This document shows positions 7,598 to 21,511 of a stretch of 22,773 nucleotides of DNA, piece by piece; the stretch's first letter is position 1, and the number at the start of each line of letters is the position of its first letter. The notes beneath the pieces are model-generated. The model was not told where the DNA came from. It searched no databases and saw nothing but the letters and a program-made list of their open reading frames with translations. The stretch covers positions 1-22,773 of the forward strand of contig JACMOT010000636.1 of assembly GCA_014377915.1 (NCBI GenBank), written 5' to 3'. A program made the translations under genes and the position numbers. The stretch comes from Tardiphaga sp. GTDB lineage: Bacteria; Pseudomonadota; Alphaproteobacteria; Rhizobiales; Xanthobacteraceae.

Positions 7598-7615
7598 TGT
7601 GAGGATAGATTGACG
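7598..7615. promoter_or_regulatory. Near-consensus PpsR box overlapping the cycA -10 element
   Basis: The plus strand reads TGTGAGGATAGATTGACG, that is TGT-N12-ACG, one base off the TGT-N12-ACA consensus for PpsR/CrtJ. Read on the minus strand it is CGT-N12-ACA and includes the TATCCT -10. Overlap with the core promoter is the classic arrangement for PpsR repression. Confidence 0.4.
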
Positions 7616-7629
7616 TTGCAAAAGGTCAA
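7602..7629 (-). promoter_or_regulatory. Candidate cycA promoter
   Basis: On the minus strand TTGACC (7629-7624) is followed by a 16-bp spacer and TATCCT (7607-7602), giving a predicted start near 7595 and a leader of about 40 bases before the cycA start codon. The -35 matches five of six and the -10 four of six consensus positions. The -10 is covered by a PpsR-like box at 7598-7615. Confidence 0.45.
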
Positions 7630-7772
7630 ATATTCTTGTCGATTGAAGGTTCCCGGCATGGATCAATTCGAAAAGGCGGCATTGGGTAGAATGATGGCCC
7701 CCTGGCGCCGCCTAATCTGAGATAAACCTCGATAATCCTATGGTTTATTGACTTGATTCGTGGATTCAGGGC

Positions 7773-7795
7773 ATCACCATCGCGGCGATGGTGAT
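7773..7795. repeat. Perfect palindrome upstream of ppsR2
   Basis: ATCACCATCG at 7773-7782 and CGATGGTGAT at 7786-7795 form a perfect 10-bp inverted repeat around CGG. It lies in the 355-bp gap between divergent cycA and ppsR2, about 117 bp before the ppsR2 ATG. Neither gene ends here, so a terminator is unlikely. It could be an operator for an unidentified regulator or a leader hairpin. Confidence 0.5.
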
Positions 7796-7810
7796 ATTTC
7801 GATATGCAGG

Positions 7811-7852
7811 TGTCATGCTTTCCTGGCATATTTTGTGCATCGAGAGGTGACA
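7811..7852. promoter_or_regulatory. Two degenerate PpsR-like boxes upstream of ppsR2
   Basis: TGTCATGCTTTCCTGGCA at 7811-7828 is TGT-N12-GCA, one base off consensus. TGTGCATCGAGAGGTGACA at 7834-7852 has both perfect half-sites but a 13-base spacer. They start 23 bp apart, 60-100 bp before the ppsR2 start, in a place suited to autoregulation. No strong sigma70 promoter was recognised beside them. Confidence 0.3.
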
Positions 7853-7911
7853 GTTTTGTTCTCGGTGCGGCTTCAGCGTCACTCTTTTCGGAAACGGATC
7901 GGTAGATAAGA

Positions 7912-9285
7912 ATGGATTCCTTACCCACCGTGCAGCCTGACATCACGCTGCTCCTCGACATGGACGGCGTCATCCGTGAAGCGACCTTGTCGCCGGCGAT
8001 GTCGGCCGAGAGCGTCGAGGGCTGGCTTGGCCGTTCCTGGGTCGATATCGCGGGCAAGGCTGGCGGCGACAAGGTCCGGCGCATGGTGGACGATGCGCGC
8101 CTGAGCGGCATCAGCGCATTTCGGCAGATCAACCAGCGCTTTCCCAGCGGCACCGAAATCCCGCTGGAGTTCACCACGGTGTTACTGGGCGGCCGCGCCG
8201 GCATGTTGGCGATCGGCAAGAATCTGCAGGCGGTCGCCGAACTGCAGACGCGCTTGATCGCGGCGCAGCAGGCCATGGAGCGCGATTACTGGAAGCTGCG
8301 CGAGATCGAGACCCGCTACCGGCTGGTGTTTGATGCCTCCGACGAGGCGGTGGTGATCGTTTCCGCCGCCAATTTGCGAATTGTCGAGGCGAACAAGGCC
8401 GCGGTCGAGGCGCTGAATTCGTCGCGCCGCCGCAACGAGGATCTCGCCGGCCGCGAATTGCTGCATGAGGTCGCCGCCGCCGACCGCGAGGCGGTTCGCG
8501 ACATGCTGAATCGCGTTCGCGAACGCGGCAAGGCCCTCAGCATCATGGTGCATCTGGGCGCCGAGGCGAAGCCCTGGATGCTGCGCGGGTCGCTGATCAC
8601 GGCCGAGCCCGGCCATGTCTTCCTGCTGCAGTTCACGGCCGCGGCCGTGCCGGTCGAGCATCTCCACGGCTCGCCATCCTCGATCGAGGACCTGATCGAG
8701 CATCTGCCGGACAGTTTTGTCGCGCTCGACGAAACCGGCGTGATCTCCCACGCCAACCAGTCGTTTCTCGATCTGGTTCAGGTCGGCGCCAAGGGGTCGG
8801 CGGTCGGCGAATCCCTCGGCCGCTGGCTGTGGCAGCCCGGCGCCGACCTCAACGCGTTGCTCACCAATGTCGAGCGGCACGGCACCGTCCGCATGTTCAC
8901 CACCACGATCCGCGGCGAGCTTGGCACCGATACCGAGATCGAGATTTCCGCGGCCAGCCACGCTAGCGGCGACGGCAAGCGGATCGGCGTGCTGCTGCGC
9001 AACGTGTCGCGCCGGCTTCCCGTCGCAGGCGAAGGCGACGCCTTGCGCATGGCGCTTGGGTCCATTAGCGAGCAGATCGGCAAGTCATCGCTGCGCAAGC
9101 TGGTCAAGAACACGGTGAGTATCGTCGAACAGCACTACGTCAAGGAAGCCCTCGAACTCGCCAAGGGCAACCGCACCGCAACCGCCGAATTGCTGGGGTT
9201 GAGCCGGCAAAGTCTTTATGCCAAGTTGAGCCGCTACGGCCTCGACGACAAGGGGCCGGGCGCCGAGGAAAACCCCGAGGATTGA
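7912..9285 (+). CDS. ppsR2: PpsR/CrtJ-family PAS-HTH repressor, second copy, partner of bacteriophytochrome
   Basis: PpsR2 represses bacteriochlorophyll and carotenoid genes. In Bradyrhizobium ORS278 and Rhodopseudomonas its repression is relieved by the light-activated bacteriophytochrome encoded next door. The 457-residue product has an N-terminal PAS-like region, a coiled Q-linker (LQTRLIAAQQAMERDYWKL, near residues 108-126), two PAS regions and a C-terminal Fis-type helix-turn-helix (ATAELLGLSRQSLYAKLSRYGL). The linker and HTH are strikingly like those of ppsR1, so the two are paralogues. No cysteine is present anywhere, so thiol-based redox control as in Rhodobacter PpsR is not possible. 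ATG at 7912 has only a weak purine-rich upstream sequence. The gene ends one base before bphP. Confidence 0.95.
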   Translation: MDSLPTVQPDITLLLDMDGVIREATLSPAMSAESVEGWLGRSWVDIAGKAGGDKVRRMVDDARLSGISAFRQINQRFPSGTEIPLEFTTVLLGGRAGMLAIGKNLQAVAELQTRLIAAQQAMERDYWKLREIETRYRLVFDASDEAVVIVSAANLRIVEANKAAVEALNSSRRRNEDLAGRELLHEVAAADREAVRDMLNRVRERGKALSIMVHLGAEAKPWMLRGSLITAEPGHVFLLQFTAAAVPVEHLHGSPSSIEDLIEHLPDSFVALDETGVISHANQSFLDLVQVGAKGSAVGESLGRWLWQPGADLNALLTNVERHGTVRMFTTTIRGELGTDTEIEISAASHASGDGKRIGVLLRNVSRRLPVAGEGDALRMALGSISEQIGKSSLRKLVKNTVSIVEQHYVKEALELAKGNRTATAELLGLSRQSLYAKLSRYGLDDKGPGAEENPED

Positions 9286-9286
9286 T

Positions 9287-11467
9287 TTGGCCTCGTATCC
9301 GCTCGCGACACCAGCGTTTGGAAAAGCCGATCTTTCGAATTGCGAGCGCGAAGAGATTCATCTCGCGGGCTCGATCCAGCCGCATGGCGCATTGCTGGTG
9401 GTCAGCGAGCCCGATCACCGTATTATCCAGTGGAGCGCCAACGCCGCGACCTTCCTGAATCTCCGACTGGTGCTCGGCGCATCACTCGCCGATCTCGATG
9501 GCGATCTGCTGGTCCGAATCCTGCCGCATCTCGATCCGACGGCGCAGGGTATGCCGATCGCAGTGCGCTGCCGGATCGGCCATCCCGCGGCGGATTTTGA
9601 CGGACTGCTGCACCGGCCCGGCGATGGCGGCCTGATCATCGAACTGGAGCGCGCCGGACCTTCGGTCGAGCTATCGAAGCCGATCGCCGAGGCACTGGAA
9701 AAAATCCGCGCGGCATCGTCGCTGCGCGCGCTGTGCGACGACACCGCGACCTTGTTTCAGGATCGCACCGGCTATGACCGGGTGATGGTCTATCGCTTCG
9801 ACGACGAAGGCCATGGCGAGGTGTTTTCCGAGCGTCGCCGGCCCGAGCTGGAAGCGTTTCTCGGCAATCGCTATCCTGCGACGGACATTCCGCAAATGGC
9901 GCGGCGGCTGTACGAACGCACGCGGGTGCGGGTGCTGGTCGATGTCGGCTACGAGCCAGTGCCGCTGCAGCCGCGATTGTCGCCGCTGACCGGACGCGAC
10001 CTCGATATGTCCGCCTGCTTCCTGCGCAGCATGTCGCCGATCCATCTGCAGTACCTGAAGAACATGGGGGTTGGCGCCACGCTGGTGGTGTCGCTGGTGG
10101 TTGGCGGCCGGCTGTGGGGGCTGATTGCTTGCCATCATTACGAGCCGCGCTTCATCCATTTTGAGCTGCGCGCGGTGTGCGAATTGCTGGCGGAAGCGAT
10201 TGCGACGCGGATCGCGGCGCTGGAAAGCTTTGCGCAGAGCCAGTCGGAGCTGTTCGTACAACGGCTGCAACAGAGTATGGTCGAGGCGATGTCACGCGAC
10301 GGCGACTGGCGCGGCGCGATCTTCGACCCCTCGCAATCGATCCTGCAGCCGCTCGGCGCTGGTGGCAGCGCGCTGATCTATGAAGGCCAGATTGTCACCG
10401 CTGGCGAGGTTCCAGGCACGCAGGAAATTCGCGAGATCGGCGAATGGCTCGATCGCCGGCCGCGCGCGCCAGTGATCGCGACCGCTTCCCTCGGGCTCGA
10501 CTGGCCGTATTTTGTAGGGCTGACCCAGGTCGCCAGCGGCATCGCCGCGACAACGCTGTCCGACAATCCCGGCGAGTATCTGATCTGGTTTCGTCCCGAA
10601 CGGATACGCACCGTGACCTGGGGTGGCGATCCGGAAAAGCCGTTCGTGATCGGCGACGATCCGCTCGACCTGTCGCCGCGGCGCTCGTTTGCGCAATGGC
10701 ATCAGCAGGTCGAGGGCACGTCGGATCCGTGGACGCCGGCCGACCTCGCGGCGGCGCGGCTGATCGGGCAGGCGGTCGCCGACATCGTGCTGCAGTTTCG
10801 CGCGGTGCGCACGTTGATCGCCCAGGACCAGCTCGATCAGTTCAGTAGTCATGTCCGAATCTCCGAGCAACCGGTCATCATCGCGGATGTTGCCGGCGGG
10901 ATCCTGCAGGCGAATGACGCGTTCAAACAGCTGCTGCCCGATGACTATCCACCGCCGCGGCGGCTCGGCGACCTCGCGGCGGCGTTCCGCCAGCCCGAAA
11001 ATTTCCTCCGGAATCTCGATGATCTGCTCACCCATCGCCGCGCCTGGCGCGGCGGGCTGTCGCTGAAAAGGGCGGGCAATCGCGAAAGGCCGCTTCTGAT
11101 CCGCGCCGTCGCGGTACAGCCGGCGCGCGACCGCGTGCTCGGCTTCGTTTTGATCTTCTCGGATATCACCGTCCGCAAGGCCGCGGATGCCGCGCGCAGC
11201 CGGTTTCAGGCGGGCATCATCGAGAGTCACCGAACCCGGTCGGTGCGGCTCGATACCCGTACCGACCTCGTCTATCAAAACCTGCTGTCGTCGGTGGTCG
11301 AGAACGCGCAGCTTGCCGCGCTCGAAATCACCTATGGCGTTGAGGCCAGCCGAATCGCCGAGATGCTGGAAAGCGTGCGCGCCTCGACGCTGCGCACCGC
11401 GGAAGTGCTGGAGCATCTGATCTGGCACGCCTCAAGGACGTCAGGCGCGGACAAGCGCGGGACTTAA
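9287..11467 (+). CDS. bphP: Bacteriophytochrome photoreceptor (PAS-GAF-PHY-PAS, no kinase domain)
   Basis: BphP binds biliverdin and switches between red and far-red forms; in this clade it antagonises PpsR2. The 726-residue product starts with TTG at 9287, one base after the ppsR2 stop, with GAGG at 9277-9280 as ribosome site. Cys19 in the NCEREEIHLAGSIQPHG segment is the expected biliverdin attachment site. GAF landmarks are PATDIPQ with Asp200 and SPIHLQYLKNMGV with His253. The PHY tongue has WGGDP and PRRSF. After PHY there is one PAS domain (about residues 525-630) and a helical C-terminal tail, but no histidine-kinase H, N or G boxes. This matches BrBphP of Bradyrhizobium ORS278 and RpBphP1, which signal by protein-protein interaction. 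Whether it is a bathy type (Pfr ground state) cannot be read directly. Confidence 0.96.
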   Translation: MASYPLATPAFGKADLSNCEREEIHLAGSIQPHGALLVVSEPDHRIIQWSANAATFLNLRLVLGASLADLDGDLLVRILPHLDPTAQGMPIAVRCRIGHPAADFDGLLHRPGDGGLIIELERAGPSVELSKPIAEALEKIRAASSLRALCDDTATLFQDRTGYDRVMVYRFDDEGHGEVFSERRRPELEAFLGNRYPATDIPQMARRLYERTRVRVLVDVGYEPVPLQPRLSPLTGRDLDMSACFLRSMSPIHLQYLKNMGVGATLVVSLVVGGRLWGLIACHHYEPRFIHFELRAVCELLAEAIATRIAALESFAQSQSELFVQRLQQSMVEAMSRDGDWRGAIFDPSQSILQPLGAGGSALIYEGQIVTAGEVPGTQEIREIGEWLDRRPRAPVIATASLGLDWPYFVGLTQVASGIAATTLSDNPGEYLIWFRPERIRTVTWGGDPEKPFVIGDDPLDLSPRRSFAQWHQQVEGTSDPWTPADLAAARLIGQAVADIVLQFRAVRTLIAQDQLDQFSSHVRISEQPVIIADVAGGILQANDAFKQLLPDDYPPPRRLGDLAAAFRQPENFLRNLDDLLTHRRAWRGGLSLKRAGNRERPLLIRAVAVQPARDRVLGFVLIFSDITVRKAADAARSRFQAGIIESHRTRSVRLDTRTDLVYQNLLSSVVENAQLAALEITYGVEASRIAEMLESVRASTLRTAEVLEHLIWHASRTSGADKRGT

Positions 11468-11491
11468 TGGCATGCTTCGTCACCAGCCGCC

Positions 11492-11576
11492 GTCATTGCG
11501 AGGAGCGAAGCGACGCGGCAATCCAGGGCCAAAAGGGAGGACTGGATTGCTTCGTCGTAAGGGCTCCCCGAATGAC
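11492..11576. repeat. REP-like palindromic element between convergent bphP and heme oxygenase genes
   Basis: The stretch begins GTCATTGCGAGGAGCGAAGC and ends CTCCCCGAATGAC, so both ends carry GTCATT in opposite orientation. Inside, CGACG-CG-GCAATCCAG (11511-11526) pairs with CTGGATTGC-TT-CGTCG (11542-11557). GTCATTGCGAGG...GCAATCCAG is a dispersed repeat familiar from Bradyrhizobium and other alphaproteobacterial intergenic regions. It fills most of the 123-bp gap between the two convergent stop codons and may act as a bidirectional terminator or mRNA stabiliser. Confidence 0.75.
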
Positions 11577-11590
11577 AGCTGACGACAAAG

Positions 11591-12268
11591 TTACTCCGCC
11601 GCCGTGGCTGGCAGTAACGCGTTTTGAACGGCCCAGGACAGTTCGATGTTGAGCGAGAAGGCCAGCGAGCCTTCGTCGATGATCGCCCGCGGGTCAGCAG
11701 CCAGAGCGCCGGCGTCATCGAGGGCCTGGCGATATTCCGCCTTCAGCGCCGCCAGATTGGCATGGTCCGGAAAATCATAGAACGACAATTCCTCCGGCCG
11801 CAGGCCGGGGTTTTTGGCCAGCAGTCGCCGCAGGATCTGGCCGCCGCTGAGGTCGCCGAGATAGCGCGTATAGGCATGCGCGATCAGTCGCGCGCCGTCG
11901 CCTTCGGCGGCCTCGGTAATCCGCCGTGCATAGGCTTCGCCGGCGGCCAGTAAGGGAATGTCGGCATAGTCGCCGCCGCACATCGCCTTCAGATCGGCCC
12001 GCAGCGGCGCGGCGCGGTCGAGCCGATAGCCTGCCAGCGCGGCAAGGGCAGGCGTGTCGCGATGATGTTGGAGGCCCCGTTCCAGCGCATGATAGGCGGG
12101 CAGCAGGTTTCGCTGCAGCAGGATGTAACCGTCGCGGCTGGCTTCCCCGCGCAAGAGGTCGCGGATAATCCCGGATCGTTCAGCTTCGGTATGCAGCGTC
12201 CTGGTGCCGATATAGAGCGCGGTTACCACACTCACCGGAGCGGTGCCGTCCGCCATGGCCGTCGTCAT
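11591..12268 (-). CDS. bphO: Heme oxygenase (biliverdin-producing; bphO/hmuO type)
   Basis: Heme oxygenase opens heme to biliverdin, iron and carbon monoxide. Beside bphP it most likely supplies the chromophore of the bacteriophytochrome. The 225-residue protein has the expected length. His26 in RTLHTEAERS is the likely proximal heme ligand, and the distal helix signature GDLSGGQILRRLL (residues 138-150) is diagnostic of the family. The ATG at 12268 is directly preceded by AGGA; an in-frame ATG at 12256 (Met5) would give a better Shine-Dalgarno spacing and is possible. The gene lies 44 bp downstream of the aerR-like gene on the same strand, suggesting one operon, and is convergent with bphP. 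A role in heme-iron acquisition cannot be excluded from sequence alone. Confidence 0.92.
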   Translation of the reverse strand: MTTAMADGTAPVSVVTALYIGTRTLHTEAERSGIIRDLLRGEASRDGYILLQRNLLPAYHALERGLQHHRDTPALAALAGYRLDRAAPLRADLKAMCGGDYADIPLLAAGEAYARRITEAAEGDGARLIAHAYTRYLGDLSGGQILRRLLAKNPGLRPEELSFYDFPDHANLAALKAEYRQALDDAGALAADPRAIIDEGSLAFSLNIELSWAVQNALLPATAAE

Positions 12269-12312
12269 TCCTGATCACTTTCTACGCGGCATCGCCGTGC
12301 GTTGCCGAAAAC

Positions 12313-13188
12313 TCAGGTGTGCTGTGTCAACCGATCGATCAGACCACGGGCCTGCTCGGGAGCAGTGGTCGCATCGATCGACATCATATCTGCTCCCATC
12401 GAGGCCACAAGGCCAGGCTGCGCGATGAGCATTGGGCCCCCCAGTATGATGCCGACGCGGCGGTTGCGGGAATCGCGGCGGATGGCACCAATATCCTTTT
12501 TCAGTTCCTCGAGCCGGCGGTCGCTGCTGACCGAGAAGCCCACCACATCGAACCAGTGATGCTGGACCAGCGAGGTCAGTTCTTGATGCGATGTGAACGG
12601 TCCAGTGCACAGGTTCCAGCCGGCGCGGCGGAAGAATTCGGCTACCATCGACAGGCCGAAGCTGTGCTGCTCGCCAGGAATGATGGTGAGCAGCGCCGAC
12701 TCGCCGCGATTGGCGCCGTGGCCTTGCTGGAAGAACGCTTCGCTGAGCCGCCGCATGATCCGCTGAAGCCGGCTGACACCTAGCGTCACGGTGACGAAGT
12801 CGGTCGCATCGGTGTCCCACAGCGTGCCGAGATGCCGTGCCGCCGGGGCCAGTAATTCGAGCAGGATGGAATCGACGGACGATCCAGCAGCAAGCTGGTT
12901 CTCGACATAGACAAACGCCGCGTCGTCGTCATGTCCCATCGCGAGCGCGGCAAATTCCTCGATGCGGCCGGGCGCGCCCACCTCCACCGGTTTGGTCGCG
13001 GGCAACGTCCGGAGCGCCAGAACTATTTTTGGAATGATATGGGTGCGAAGGGTTCTGATCACGCCGGACGACGGACGAAATCGCCAGATCGGAGTCTGGA
13101 TGCGCTGTCGGGCCGGTTGGCCAAGTCGGCCGGGCGCGTTGTCGTGGTTGCTGCCGGCTGAGAAGGATTGCTCGTTCACGTCGGTCAT
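12313..13188 (-). CDS. aerR: AerR/PpaA-type cobalamin-binding antirepressor
   Basis: AerR/PpaA proteins bind cobalamin (or, as reported for PpaA, heme) and counteract or modify PpsR/CrtJ on photosynthesis promoters; AerR binding of B12 is light dependent. The 291-residue product has a basic N-terminal tail, a helical module with HLGTLWDTDATDFVTVTLGVSR (from residue 119, split in the family as the B12 cap), and a C-terminal Rossmann-like B12-binding domain. EQHSFG (residues 173-178) stands where DxHxxG occurs in classic B12 proteins, with His175 as probable lower ligand, followed by VAEFFRRAGW and GIILGGPML. The ATG at 13188 has GGGGGG at 13202-13197 upstream; a GTG at 13206 would absorb that site. 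It is divergent from bchF and co-directional with bphO. The name ppaA would be equally valid. Confidence 0.88.
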   Translation of the reverse strand: MTDVNEQSFSAGSNHDNAPGRLGQPARQRIQTPIWRFRPSSGVIRTLRTHIIPKIVLALRTLPATKPVEVGAPGRIEEFAALAMGHDDDAAFVYVENQLAAGSSVDSILLELLAPAARHLGTLWDTDATDFVTVTLGVSRLQRIMRRLSEAFFQQGHGANRGESALLTIIPGEQHSFGLSMVAEFFRRAGWNLCTGPFTSHQELTSLVQHHWFDVVGFSVSSDRRLEELKKDIGAIRRDSRNRRVGIILGGPMLIAQPGLVASMGADMMSIDATTAPEQARGLIDRLTQHT

Positions 13189-13244
13189 CTTTTGATCCCC
13201 CCACAATTAACTCATCGCTTTATAAAACAGTCAAGTTTATTGGA

Positions 13245-13262
13245 CGTAATGTTTAGTTGACA
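13245..13262. promoter_or_regulatory. Near-consensus PpsR box in the aerR-bchF divergent region
   Basis: CGTAATGTTTAGTTGACA is CGT-N12-ACA, one base off the TGT-N12-ACA consensus. Its right half contains the TTGACA -35 element of the candidate bchF promoter, a typical position for PpsR/CrtJ binding. Confidence 0.4.
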
Positions 13263-13285
13263 GTTTAAAAAACTGGGCCTAGCCT
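13257..13285 (+). promoter_or_regulatory. Candidate bchF operon promoter
   Basis: A perfect -35 TTGACA at 13257-13262 is followed by a 17-bp spacer and TAGCCT at 13280-13285 (3/6 of the -10). Predicted start is near 13292, leading into AAAGGGAG at 13305-13312 and the GTG at 13320. The weak -10 suggests a regulated promoter. Confidence 0.45.
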
Positions 13286-13319
13286 TTCACCATCCGGTCC
13301 GCACAAAGGGAGTGGCGCG

Positions 13320-15286
<1,967 letters not shown>

Positions 15287-15287
15287 C

Positions 15288-16821
15288 ATGCAGCTCACGG
15301 TCTGGACCTATGAAGGACCTCCCCATGTCGGCGCGATGCGCGTCGCCACCGCCATGCGGGGCCTGCATTATGTGCTGCATGCGCCGCAGGGCGACACCTA
15401 TGCCGACCTGCTGTTCACCATGATCGAGCGCCGCGATGTCCGCCCGCCCGTCACCTACACGACGTTTGCCGCGCGCGATCTTGGCGGCGATACCGCGGAG
15501 CTGTTCAAGCAGGCGGCGAAGAACGCCTATGAGCGGTTTCAGCCGCAGGCGATGATTGTCGGCGCCTCCTGCACGGGCTCGCTGATCCAGGACGATCCCG
15601 GCGGCCTAGCGCGCGCGCTCGAGCTGCCGATCCCGGTGGTGGCGATCGACCTGCCGGCCTATCAGCGCAAGGAAAACTGGGGCGCCGCCGAAACATTCTA
15701 TCAGCTGGTGCGGGCGCTGGCGGGACCGTCTGCGCCTCCGCCGGGCACAAGGCGTGCGCGTCCGGAGGGTTGGCGTCCCTGCTGCAATCTGCTCGGCCCG
15801 ACTGCGCTCGGCTTCCGCCATCGTGACGACGTCACGGAGATCTCAGATCTGCTGGGCAGGCTTGGTATTGATGTCTATGTCACGGCCCCGATGGGCGCGA
15901 CGCCGGCCGATCTCGCAAAGCTGGGCGAGGCCGATTTCAATGTCGTGCTGTATCCGGAGATCGCAGGTCTGGCGGCATCGTGGCTGCAGCGCAGCTTTGG
16001 CCAACCCTTCACCAAGTCGCTTCCGATCGGCGTGGCGGCGACGCGCGACTTCATCACCGAGGTGGCGCAGCTTGCCAGTGTCGATGCCAGCGCGGTGCTG
16101 GCCAACGAGACCTCGCGCCTGCCGTGGTATTCGCGCTCGGTGGATTCGACCTACCTCACCGGCAAGCGTGTCTTCATTTTCGGCGACGCCACCCACGCGG
16201 TCGCCGCCGCGCGCATCGCTTCCAGCGAGCTGGGCTTCAAGGTGGTGGGGCCCGGTACCTATGCCCGCGAATTCGCGCGCGAGATTCGCGATGCCGCCAG
16301 GCTTTATGATGTCGACCCCTTGATCACCGACGACTATCTCGAGGTCGAGGCGAAGGTCGCCGAGCTGCAGCCGGAGCTGGTGCTCGGCACCCAGATGGAA
16401 CGACATATCGCCAAGCGGCTCGGTATCCCCTGCGCGGTGATTTCGGCGCCGGTGCATGTGCAAGACTTTCCGGCGCGCTATGCCCCGCAGATGGGGCTCG
16501 AAGGCGCCAATGTAATCTTCGACACCTGGGTGCATCCGCTGATGATGGGCCTGGAAGAACATCTGCTCGCGATGTTCAAGGACGACTTTGAATTCAGGGA
16601 CGGCGCGCTGCCCTCGCATCTGGGCGGCACCCTCGCCGCGCCGGTGGTCGAGGCGCCGGTCGCGCCGGTGGCCGAGCCGCCTGGCGTCGCCGTGTGGGCG
16701 GCCGATGCCGAAAAGGAACTACACAAGATTCCGTTCTTCGTTCGCGGCAAGGCGCGTCGCAACACCGAGCGCTTCGCCAATGAACACGGCGTCGCCACCA
16801 TCACCATAGAGACTCTGTACG

Positions 16822-16847
<26 letters not shown>
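15288..16847 (+). CDS. bchB: Light-independent protochlorophyllide reductase subunit B
   Basis: BchB pairs with BchN in the dark-operative reductase. The 519-residue product starts [20 protein letters not shown], the standard BchB N-terminus, and carries Asp36 ([11 protein letters not shown]), the unusual fourth ligand to the NB cluster. [15 protein letters not shown] and [16 protein letters not shown] are further family blocks. [16 protein letters not shown] contains the region of the catalytic aspartate. The C-terminus ([18 protein letters not shown]) matches the BchB C-terminal domain; it is preceded by an Ala/Pro/Val-rich linker (from about residue 445) typical of the family. An in-frame opening to 14970 lies within bchN and is not used. 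The 3' end overlaps the likely bchH start. Confidence 0.98.
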
Positions 16848-21497
<4,650 letters not shown>

Positions 21498-21511
21498 ACG
21501 GGGTTGGACCG

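Noticed and set aside
7626..8276. Minus-strand open frame between cycA and ppsR2
   Set aside because: Most of it lies opposite ppsR2; the intergenic part shows promoter-like and palindromic features instead, and the product is serine/arginine-rich without a domain.
13206..13234. Minus-strand aerR promoter TTGACT-N17-GTTAAT
   Set aside because: Spacing is good, but the predicted start would fall inside the aerR Shine-Dalgarno; TATAAA at 13224-13219 is an alternative -10 without a clear -35. Neither is firm enough to list as a feature.
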